Part shown: positions 48,080 through 57,968 of the stretch, one piece after another
Layout: every line of letters starts with the position of its first letter
Numbering within the stretch: position 1 is the stretch's first letter
Assembly (NCBI RefSeq): GCF_041146795.1
Contig: NC_135187.1
Span: 25,405,056 to 25,469,055, forward strand
DNA from: Maylandia zebra
Taxonomy: Eukaryota > Chordata > Actinopteri > Cichliformes > Cichlidae
DNA length: 64,000 bases
Direction of reading: 5' to 3'
Program-made: the position numbers and the translations under genes
Notes under the pieces: model-generated
Databases searched by the model: none
Told to the model about the DNA's origin: nothing
The model's input: the letters and a program-made list of their open reading frames with translations, nothing else

Positions 48080-49140
48080 ATGTTGGAATGATTATGCCTC
48101 TTCTTTCTGAAAATTACTCAGGACTCTTGGGCCCTGGTACTTCTATGTTCTTGTGCTATTTCTTCCTGACATTGCCATATGCCAGGATTGCCTCATTTAT
48201 CACATCTGAGGTCTCCTGCTTCTTGTCAGGCACTACTATGTGTGGTTGGTCAGCCAGCAGCTGCTTCTCTGGCTAAAACACTAAGTTCCTGTTGCTTTGA
48301 AATACTTCTCATTGATTCTCCTATCAGGACTGGGGACTTTCTTGTCCACATGCAGCACAGACATTCATGTACACTATCCTAGCCACTTGGTTGTGCTTCT
48401 CATGTACTCAGTCGAACTTTCTCTTACATCCTGCCGCTATATGTTGGACTATCTCAGGGACACCTTTGCACAGCCTGCAGCTTGGGTCCTGCTGGCTGCT
48501 CTTTGGTTTCGAGATATCTGCTACTTCCTCTATCTGTTGATGGTATGTCTCAAGGAAGGACTTGGTCTTCCATGATACTTCCTCATCACCATCTGTCTTC
48601 AGTTGATTTCTGGGGTCATCTTCCCGATGTATTTGCAGATGCTCTGTGTTTCATTCTGGATTGTGTCTCTAACCCTCACTAATCCTCACCCACACTCTTC
48701 CTATCATTGAGCTGGCTTCTCAGCACATTACCTTCTACAGCTGTTTGGCTGTGGCTGACCTTCATGGGTCTTTATCTTGGCTCACATCAGCCGGAGGGAT
48801 ACGCAGGTACTTGTAGCTGTTCCTTATGTCCACTATCTCCTGTTTTTGAAAACATTCAGCCACATTATCCAGCCCAAATGGCATCCATATGTCCTCGCTC
48901 TAGAGCCTTTTGCGTTGGAGCAGTAAATCGATGTCTTGCTTGTTCCTGGCATACATCTTAACGTCAGCATTGTACAGGAGGCGGCTGATGGTTGCTCCAC
49001 TCCTGAATCAGTATACACTCTTAGTGGCAGGCTGGCTTAGGGGGTTTAGGCCTATGCAAAACAGCAATGGGGACACTGCATCACCTTGTTATCTTCTGCA
49101 TTTAATGGTGATTTTTATGATTGCCTTGGAGATGGCCATG
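48080..49140 (-). mobile_element. R4/Rex6-like LINE fragment
   Basis: On the minus strand the reverse transcriptase reads QGDAVSPLLFCIGLNPLSQ (about 49085-49025). ATISRLLYNADVKMYARNKQ and NSYKYLRIPPADVS follow. In intact fish elements of this kind the catalytic box is LLYMDD; here it is LLYNAD, which would be inactive. Stops and shifts accumulate leftward to about 48080. It is a dead non-LTR element. Confidence 0.75.
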
Positions 49141-49584
49141 GAATATCCAAAGATGATGCACTTTTTACTTTTTGTTTGTTGTTGTTTTTTTACTTTTAAT
49201 GTGTTTGAACCTGGTGGCATGATTCTAAGCAGGTGGGTTCTAGGAGTTTTCATCTCAGTTTCCACTCTAATTTTAACTCATTGAATAGCTGGCTTGGGTT
49301 TAGAGCCTGTTCCTACCACACATGACTCCCTTTGAATTCTTCCACCATTAACTGTGAGCACTCAGTTATCATCGTCGCATAATAGGCTGCATCAAAGTTC
49401 CCTGCAAAGTTCATGTACTCCCTTATCAGCTCCTGGAAACAATATGACTTCTCCTGGGTGACTGAGTTGCAAAATGGGATTACAGGTGATCAGTAGATTC
49501 AAGCACTGTGAGGATTATTGAGAGCTACCATGCCATTGTTTATGATTAATGTTTGATTAAAATTTGTGACTTATACAGTACCGA

Positions 49585-49628
49585 CACAGAGTGCACATTT
49601 GCTTATCAGTGCAAATGTGCACTCTGTG
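49585..49628. repeat. Perfect 18-bp inverted repeat upstream of copy C
   Basis: The arms CACAGAGTGCACATTTGC (49585-49602) and 49611-49628 are exact reverse complements around an 8-nt loop. The hairpin ends seven bases before the promoter block shared with copy B, and 120 bp before the ATG. Confidence 0.9.
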
Positions 49629-49635
49629 CACTTAC

Positions 49636-49666
49636 CAGATAAAGCAAAAGATCATAAACTTGTTTC
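49636..49666 (+). promoter_or_regulatory. Promoter-proximal block of copy C
   Basis: CAGATAAAGCAAAAG, TCATAAA and TTTC match the copy B block at 33266-33294 apart from a few substitutions and small gaps, while the surrounding sequence is diverged. It lies about 80 bp before the ATG. CATAAA may act as a TATA variant. Confidence 0.5.
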
Positions 49667-49747
49667 AACCCAGTCTTATGCTTATAATAAGCCCTCACTT
49701 TGACTTTCCAGAACCATCGAGTAACATCTCTGTTTTACTGGGCAACC

Positions 49748-52700
49748 ATGAGACTGGTTCTTCCCAACCCAGGACTGGATCTCAGGATCCCAAACTATGA
49801 GGACCTGGAAAAGATGGAAAAGGAAGATGGTGACAGACCCAAATGGGATAACAAAGCTCAGTACATTTTAACATGTGTGGGCTTCTGTGTAGGGATTGGG
49901 AATGTGTGGAGATTCCCTTACTTGTGTCAAACCCACGGAGGAGGTAAGGCCAGAAGAAAACAGTAAAGCATCGCATTATTTCTGTCTCCAATTACAGTAT
50001 TGTCATTTTTTATTGCAGTGTTATAGAGGTTTGTGGGTATGTTGCTGTTTTTGTCTTTTAAACATTTTCCTGAATTAGAAAGAATTAGAAAATAGTTTTA
50101 AAAGTTACAAAATCTGTGTGTCAAGGAAACTTAGTGGAAGCTTTGGAAATTAATACTTGACATTTGTAAGTGTCTGAATCCCAACAAAGCTACATTATGA
50201 TATTTATTTTAAACATTGCCAATAGAAATAAGCCACAAACAATTTAATGAATGGGACAAATTGTTGTCAAGATAAATTTGGGAAGGTAAAAGGCCCTGAA
50301 TTAGATTTAAAACCATACAATTGGCTAAAGGAAAAGGGGGGTGGGCCCTTACTTCTCTCAAGGATCATTATTGGGCAGCAAACATAATGTTTGATAAATT
50401 AAAGCTACGTTTTAATTGAAGCAGAAATTATACAGTGTATTAAAGATTTTTTATTAGAGCTTTATTTTAAGCTGTGACCTTTTCCTTCAAATAAACAATA
50501 ATAATAATAATTTTTTAAATTCATGGAAAACAGAAAAAAATATTAGCTTTGACTCCACCACTGATCTCCACCAGTCTTAGCTTGATAGCCCACAAAAGCT
50601 GTCAGTGTCATGTACTTGCTATGGCAATGCCATCTCAGAAATCAAGAGTTTAATCTATGATAACAGTGTTGTTGCTTAAACAACAATTGCCCTTCTGCAC
50701 ATGTACAAAAGTCATGTGTGTCGGTGGCTGTCTAATTCATGCACACTCTAGCATTGTTCAGTAACGAAGAAACACATTCACTGGGGGGGGGGGCATTTTT
50801 AAAAAGCCATTTTTAAAAATTCAAATATTAATGTCACTGATCTCCCAGCAAGCCCCTGACAGTTTTTGTTAAACTGCTGGTTGCAGCTCACCAATCTACA
50901 CCACTGCTGAGAATATGAACCGTGCTCCCACTCTCTTTGAGATCTCTATCTTTGTGTATATATTTTTCATAGGTGACTATGGGATCTCATAATTATCTGG
51001 AATTTTCTGAATGGGCGTTTAGAGCCGTTACATGTATATCACATGTATAACATATCAATGTTCACACATGGAACAGCTGATAAATGGTAAATGGCCTGTA
51101 TTTGTATAGCGCTTTACTAGTCCCTAAGGACCCCAAAGCACTTTACAGTACATTCAGTCATCCACCCATTCACACACAGGTGATGGCAAGCTACATTGTA
51201 GCCACAGCCACCCTGGGGCGCACTGACAGAGGCGAGGCTGCCGGACACTGATGCCACCGGGCCCTCTGACCACCACCAGTAGGCAACGGGTGAAGTGTCT
51301 TGCCCAAGGACACAACGACCAAGACTGTCAGGGCCGGGGCTCGAACCGGCAACCTTCCGATTACAAGACGAACTGCAACTCTTGAGCCACGATCGCCTGC
51401 ATAAACCAGCTCAGCTCAGATTTAATAGCATCTGACTTCCAAACCTTATTCCACTACTAAGTATCTAAGTATGTGAGGTATTGCAAACACCTCTGACTGT
51501 CTAATTGTGCTGCTGATCAACATGTTCCAGGTGCCTTTTTGATTCCTTACATCATCCTGCTGGTGCTAGAAGGATTGCCCCTTCTGCTGTTGGAGTTTGG
51601 CATTGGCCAGCGACTCAGGAAAGGCAGTGTGGGCGTGTGGAGGGCCATCAACCCCTATCTGACTGGTGTTGGTAAGTAACGGCCTCTACAACCACATACC
51701 CAAGCAACAAATGGGAGAATTATCGGTACTACAGGAACACAAAGTTGTTAATGAAAGCTTGGTCCTGTGTAAATGTGATGTTTGTTAATGATCCTTTCCT
51801 ACAGGTATTGCTTCCATGCTGGTCTCTTTATTGATTGGCCTGTACTACAACACCTTAATAGCCTGGATCATGTGGTATCTCTTTAATTCCTTTCAAGGCC
51901 CACTGCCTTGGACCCAGTGTCCTCTCAATGACAACCGAACAGGTAGCTGAAAAGACACAAGCACATACTTAGAATCTGTTAGTCTCCAATATCTAATCAC
52001 AAGTGTGGACTTTTATGCATTTTCAGGCTTTATATCCGAGTGTCAGCAGAGCTCCACAGTGGATTACTACTTTTACAGAGTCACTCTGAATGCCTCTGCC
52101 TCAATAACAGACTCTGGAGGACTCCAGTGGCCCATAGTGATCTGTCTGTTAGCTGCCTGGACAGTCATCTGTATCTGCTACATACGGGGGATCAGTACTT
52201 CAGGAAAGGTTTACTGAACTTTTTTTCAAAAACAAGCATTGCTTAATCAGTCTTATTGCTGTTATTTGACAATTTTTCACATCTTTTCATGACCTCAGGC
52301 AGTGTACGTTACAGCCCTCCTGCCTTATGTAGTGTTGGCCATCTTCCTGATCAGAGGACTGACTCTTAAAGGAGCCATGAACGGAGTGAAGTACCTGTTC
52401 ACACCAGATGTGTGTATTTCAAAGTTCTATCATAAATATACATCATGTAACATTGTGTAAATATCTTAATACAAAGCCACATTACACTGTGTATCTCACC
52501 CTTGCAGGTGGATGAGCTGATGAACCCAACAACCTGGTTGGATGCAGGTGCCCAGGTCTTTTATGCCTTTAGTTTAGCATGGGGAGGCCTGATCTCCTTC
52601 TCAAGCTACAACCCTGTCCAGTAAGACTTATAAAGAAAGGCTTATATTTTCTGATAATCTAGATCAGATCTCTAATCCCCAGTTTCTGGGCTGCCTTTCC

Positions 52701-55700
52701 TCAGAACAGCCACCCCTCAAGACTCTCACCATTTAAAGCAATGCATTATCAGGGACTGCAACATCTAGTCCTTTTACTGAATGTATCACTACATGACTGT
52801 TACAGTAAGATTCGACTCACTTCTATTTTTACTTTCTTTCGCCAAGCAACAACTGCATGCAAGATGCGGTGATCCTGACTATTATAACTGGCCTCACCTC
52901 AATCTATGCTGCCACAGTCACCTACACCGTCATTGGCTTCAGGGCCACTGACAAATATGACACCTGTATCAGTGAGTGAGTAAAGCTTATTTTAAGGCTT
53001 TGAGAAAGTTTGCTACATCATTTTAGTAAATGTCACTAAACTTGCTGACTAGGACTTTAAAAACCTTTTGAAAAATTTGGAACTTTTGAAAAATTATTCT
53101 CATTTTTCTTGCAAAAAACAATCATTTGAGCTTTAGCACAACAAAAATTATTAACTGGTATATATGTATATGTATGAAAAATGGACAGCTTGTTTATGAA
53201 GAGTTGAGCATTTTCATCATTGACATCTTGATTGGAAAAAAAAGATTTAAAAAAGTGCCACAGCTATCGCCACCTGGTGGCTTTTTTTATAGAATGCAGC
53301 TTTAAGGCTCTTCCATATTTGCTTAATTTTTCTAACCTAGATTTGTCAGTGTTTGTAATATTTAAGATTCCTAAATTAACTTTCTTGTGTTTTTCTTTTT
53401 CATCTTTAATTAAAAATCTAAAAAAGGTTATTTGCATAACTAATGTATACTCCTGTAATTACTATTCTCAACTGTAATGTCTTCTTAGAAACATCAGGAT
53501 GTTACTAAATGGATTTGAACTCCCTGAAGACAGCATCACTGCCAGCAACTACAATGCAGCCCTTCATCATCTGAACAGCTCCAATCCAGATACTGTTTTT
53601 GGACTGGACATTAAAACCTGTGACATGCAGAAACTCCTCAGTGAGGTGCCTATTTTAATGAAAATCTATCAAACTCCCATTTCCCATTTTTATTCTAATC
53701 TGCATTGTGTTTGTTCAGGGAGTGGAGGGAACAGGTCTGGCCTTTATTGTCTTCACAGAGGCCATTACCAAAATGCCGGGTTCCCCAGCCTGGTCTGTCC
53801 TGTTTTTTATCATGCTTCTCTGCCTCGGACTCTCAACACTTTTTGGCAACATCGAAGGAGTCGTAGTCCCTTTGAAAGACTTGAATTTATTTCCTAAAAA
53901 ATGGCCCCAAGAGGCACTGACAGGTATTCTGTTTCAAAGACTAAACAATCAACACGTCGGCCTGCAACCCCAATGTTAACACAAGCTCCCTTGTTTTCAT
54001 GTCTTTCAGGAGTAACGTGTCTTGTATCCTTCATCATCTGTCTGCTGTTTGCACAGCAGTCAGGCCTTTATTGGGTAACTCTCTTCGATAACTTTGCTGG
54101 ATCAATCCCACTGCTGACCATTGGCCTGACTGAGATGATAGCTGTTGTTTACATCTATGGCATTGACAGGTTAGTGCACAAAGTTTATGTACTTTTAGAT
54201 AATATTGTATTATATAAAGCAGCCACACATCTGTAAAATCAGGAACATGATGTCCTGTAACCTTGTACAATCAGGCTGTCATCAATCTTTATTTGGTGCA
54301 TTTAGCACAGTTGGACAACAATTAAATATTTAAGAGCCTATGTTATGCTCATTTCCAGCTCCAACTTTTATTATTTGTAGCTTTGCACAATCCACTGTTT
54401 AAAAGCATTTCTCATTCAGCCAATATTTGTCTTTGGTGCAGCCCCACCCTCTTTTTATGCCCTTTAAAACAACTTCCTTCTGACTGACTGCCCCTCCTAA
54501 ACATAACATTTGAACAACATGCGTGCAGAGTTTCTTTGCTCACAGCCAGAGCCGTGTGTCTGAGATGATAGTTATCCTTTCTCGCTCAACTTTTCATAAA
54601 AGCAGAAGTAGGGATCATTTGTACACATGCTGACCTCATCATTTGAAACTTTGTCCATCCACCACTGCAGACTGTCCCTTAAAGCAATCACCTTGCACAT
54701 TGCTTCTACAGGTTCTAACTTTACTGTTTACTGATCTTTGTATTGGTTCTACTTTAATATGAGTCTATTTACTTTTTGTTCTTTCATTTTTGTTTTTGTT
54801 TTATTTAAATAAAGTTATAATTCCATGAATTAAATCAAGTTTAATTTCATGAAAACCCTCTTGTGTGACAGGTTCAATGAAGACATCAAGTTCATGATTG
54901 GAAAGAAGCCTTGCATCTTCTGGCAGATTTCCCTGAGATTCACCAGCCCTCTCATCCTCCTGGTCATTTTAGTTTTCTACCTGGTGACTCAAGCCCAACA
55001 AGAACTCACCTATTTAGTCTGGGACCCCGACTACGTGAGTTCACAAAGACCACTTCTTATAAAAATCTGTGAAATCTGAAAAAAAAAGGAAAAAGAAAAC
55101 AATCAACATTATCTCTCAGAATCAGCTGTTTTTCTTTTATGTTATTTTACCACATTTAATGAAGAAATTTCATTTTTACCTGCTTAATATAAAAAAAACC
55201 TCCAGATTTTCATTGTCAGACAACAGGACAGGTTTACAGGTTGTTTTCATGGATTGAAGCGGGGAGTTGACAGCTATTGCAAAGCTGCAATAACTCCTTC
55301 AACTCTCCTGTTGGGTTCAAAAAGTTCAGGAAGCCTCGCCCTGTTGGTTTCATCAACGGAGCTGCAAGCTGTTTAATTGGCGTGTCGGGTTGGAGGGTTG
55401 AGTCAAACAAATTATATTTCCATCCAGCCAAACTTTATGGCACCAACTGAGGTTCACAAGCTCATGATGACCAGTTGGAAGCCCCCTATTTTAATGATAT
55501 CATGACAATCAAGGTAGCACATGGCTTTTTTAAATGTGCTTTTTATTGTAGTACAAAAAAGTTAGCTGAGGGATTCAGGTGGGGGAGGGGCCCCTCATTT
55601 AATTTTTATATATATTTGCAATAGTTGCTTGTGTGAAGTTTAAACAGTAATGAAAACAGGCTTGTTTGCTCATTGTGATGTTTTATGGTTTGCAGGACGA

Positions 55701-55866
55701 ATTTCCAACTCTGGCATCAGTACCTTACCCTTCATGGATCAATGTGGTCATCTTTGTTTTGGCAGGAATTCCCAGTCTGGTGGTGCCTGTCTATGCCTTG
55801 TGCAGGCTGGTTTTTGTACGCTGCAAGAAAAAGATGAAGCCAGAGAAAGACATTAATCAGATATAA
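49748..55866 (+). CDS. slc6a19-like: B0AT1-like transporter (SLC6A19 family), copy C
   Basis: Twelve exons give 621 aa: 49748-49943, 51531-51671, 51805-51942, 52027-52208, 52299-52409, 52508-52620, 52847-52975, 53489-53645, 53719-53923, 54010-54169, 54872-55034, 55696-55866. The start is [15 protein letters not shown] in context AACCATGA; exon 1 is one codon shorter than in A and B. TM1 is [18 protein letters not shown]6 reads YAFSLAWGG (Ala276, Ser278, Trp281), and the Na1 Asn position is Thr308. Sequons are NRT, NAS and NSS. The tail is [14 protein letters not shown]. It is closest to copy B, with exon 8 almost identical. All splice sites are intact and an AATAAA lies at 55910. Transport of neutral amino acids is likely, but the site changes leave coupling and substrate range open. 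Confidence 0.9.
51083..51405 (+). repeat. Dispersed repeat in intron 1 of copy C
   Basis: It starts 'aaatggcctgtatttgtata', 'gcgctttact' and ends 'ggctcgaaccggcaacctt', 'ccgattacaa', 'gagccacgatcgcc'. This is the more complete copy of the family seen at 9111-9253. It resembles the 3' part of a widespread fish retroposon; the family name is unknown to me. Confidence 0.65.
53267..53280 (-). promoter_or_regulatory. CTCF-like motif (one mismatch)
   Basis: The minus strand reads CCACCAGGTGGCGA, matching CCASYAGRKGGCRS except for the last base. It is in intron 7 of copy C. The core is also a near palindrome (CCACCTGGTGG), so E-box-type factors are an alternative. Confidence 0.25.
54360..54540. repeat. 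Possible dispersed repeat in intron 10 of copy C
   Basis: 'tatgttatgctcatttccag' and 'atttgtctttggtgcagccc' recall a short non-coding repeat frequent in fish introns. No ends or duplications were found. Confidence 0.25.
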
Positions 55867-55909
55867 ACAATTGCCTAAACAAGTCAGGCAAAAATATTTT
55901 ATTTTGTCT

Positions 55910-55915
55910 AATAAA
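55910..55915 (+). terminator. Poly(A) signal of copy C
   Basis: AATAAA, 44 bp after the stop codon, in the CTAATAAAGG context shared with copy B. Confidence 0.7.
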
Positions 55916-56102
55916 GGAAAAGTTATTTAAATACTGTGTCAGCATCAGAAGCATCATGTCTCTTTCATCAGTGCACTTTTGTCATGGTGGGGATAAAATG
56001 TAACATATTTTGACATGTGAATACATATTTAAGTAAGCTTTGCCATTAGATTATTGTTGAGTTATTGGAGGATTAGTTCATTTAACTGCTCAGTAGAGGT
56101 GT

Positions 56103-56153
56103 ATGGATGGATGGCTGGATGGATGGATGGATGGCTGGATGGATGGATGGATG
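56103..56153. repeat. (TGGA)n microsatellite
   Basis: About twelve units of GGAT/GGCT repeats. Such runs are often the 3' tails of L2-type LINEs in fish. Confidence 0.85.
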
Positions 56154-56181
56154 CCGAATGCATTGCAGAAGCATATCCATA

Positions 56182-56195
56182 CCAGCAGGTGGCAG
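56182..56195 (+). promoter_or_regulatory. CTCF-type motif
   Basis: CCAGCAGGTGGCAG fits CCASYAGRKGGCRS at every position. It is between the slc6a19-like copies and slc6a18. Confidence 0.45.
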
Positions 56196-57968
56196 AAACC
56201 AGCCGTGTGGAACTGTATCAATTTGAAGACAAGGGAATAAAAGATGGTCACCAAATGTTTGAAAAAGACTTGATCCTTATTTTTAAATACTCAGACATCA
56301 AAGAATCCGATGACTGCAAGATTTAATAACTATAACTGAGAATTATTAACTAAATTTACTGACGTTTGAATATGTCTATGCTTGACAGGTGATGATGTCA
56401 CTTCTCCCGGGAAAAGAGAAGCAGTTTGGATATATCCACTAATTAAACATAACATAAATTAATTAATATATAATAATTAAGGTGTTTCAGGTGCAAACTG
56501 CACTTGTTATCAAGCACATTATTATCTTACCGCCACATCATAATTGCACCTCCAGCTCATCGACTAAATGTGCCACTACATGTTATGTATTAGACACTCC
56601 CCTTTATGATCCAAAGGACCAGCAAATTATTGTAAGTTCACATAGGCTGTCGTCATGTTTCCACTCTGCGCTTGGCCTATTAAAAATGTCCTGAGAAATC
56701 GATTTTTATGATGACCCGTGATGAAGGCGTGATGTCGAAATGCGCAGGTCAGGCAGTAAAATAGTTCTTTGTTAGTGCTTCAGTTGCTCCTTCAGACTTT
56801 ATTCTGTGCTCCTTGCACCCTGGATGTAGGCCAGAAACCTCTATTTGGCTCCTACAATAGGACTGACACATGAATATATATAACACTGATGGGGCAGTTT
56901 AGTAACGCCTAACTTGTTTGGCTTTTGACCGGAGCACTTGAATTAAAATCGGCGCAGAGTCAGCCAGTGAAAGAAACTTCACACATAATATCTGAGACAC
57001 CGTTGGCTGGATTTGTTTTTTGCTCTTTTCAATGCATAAGCGGACATCGCTGCTTAATATGACCATAATATAGGAAATGGGACAGCTTTGGTGTGCTTGA
57101 TTAGGAATGAATGTTAGCAATATCAGAGAGAGCTAGAGACAGCAATCAAGCCTGCATCTAAGCATAAAAATCTGCAACACAAGGATTCATGAAGTGACGA
57201 CGGAAATGTCAACTGGCCAGGAGAAAGAAAACACTTCAAAAAATCATATTTGAGGAAGGAAGAGTGTGGATTTGCAGTTTAAATCTCAACCTGAGTTCAC
57301 AGGTACAGGTAAGAAATGTGGACACAAATTATTATTGACTTTTATGTCTGGAAAAAATGCCCTTAATGGTGAAATGTATCAAAAACATCATTTGATTAGA
57401 TCGACTTTCATCACTTCAGATTTAGGTTTGCGTACATCTATTCTCAAACTAGAGCACAGAAAGACCCGGTAACCTTTTCACTCATTTTGCAAGAAGATTG
57501 TATGCGAGAACAATGTTTGATTAGCTGTTCGGCACAACTCTCCTGATGTCTCTTCCACCCTGTATCTGATTGCTCTGATGTAGGTCGGTGTAGCAGAGAA
57601 AAGCATCACCAGGTTATCCATTAATTCAAGTTTCAGCACACTCCCATTCTGCGGGAGGGAGGTAAAACCACTAAATCACCCTGGCAAGTGTTTCACCAAA
57701 CTTCCTGCTGGCTGGATGTCTCAAAAAGAACAGAATCTGCACCTCTGACTCAGAGACGGGAGGGTCGCACAGAGGATGAAAGAGGAGTGCTGAACATCAC
57801 GAAGACCGAACCAATCAGGAGTGTAATTCATCCAAAGTACGGAGCAGGAGGAGAATTCTGGACTAACCACAAAATATATGCAATTTGATCAGACTGCATG
57901 CTACAATTCCATTAGGTGTATTTTTGTAACACAACTGGAATTGCACTGAGTCTTTTTTCCAGCTGAGG

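Larger units (their letters stand above)
55916..57968. other. Spacer between copy C and slc6a18
   Basis: No coding exon was recognised. It holds a (TGGA)n microsatellite at about 56103-56153 and a CTCF-type motif at 56182. The region just before 57969 ends in TCTTTTTTCCAG (57951-57962), a good acceptor, so an upstream non-coding exon of slc6a18 may lie here. Confidence 0.4.

Noticed and set aside
48088-49284. Several plus-strand frames that look membrane-like
   Set aside because: They are antisense to the R4/Rex6-like reverse transcriptase on the minus strand.
56103-56153. TGGA repeats as a CRISPR-like or satellite array
   Set aside because: A simple tetranucleotide microsatellite without spacers, in an animal genome.
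57688-57888. 66-codon frame before slc6a18 as an upstream coding exon
   Set aside because: No donor fits a join to 57963 in frame, and mammalian SLC6A18 starts near [14 protein letters not shown] non-coding upstream exon remains possible.
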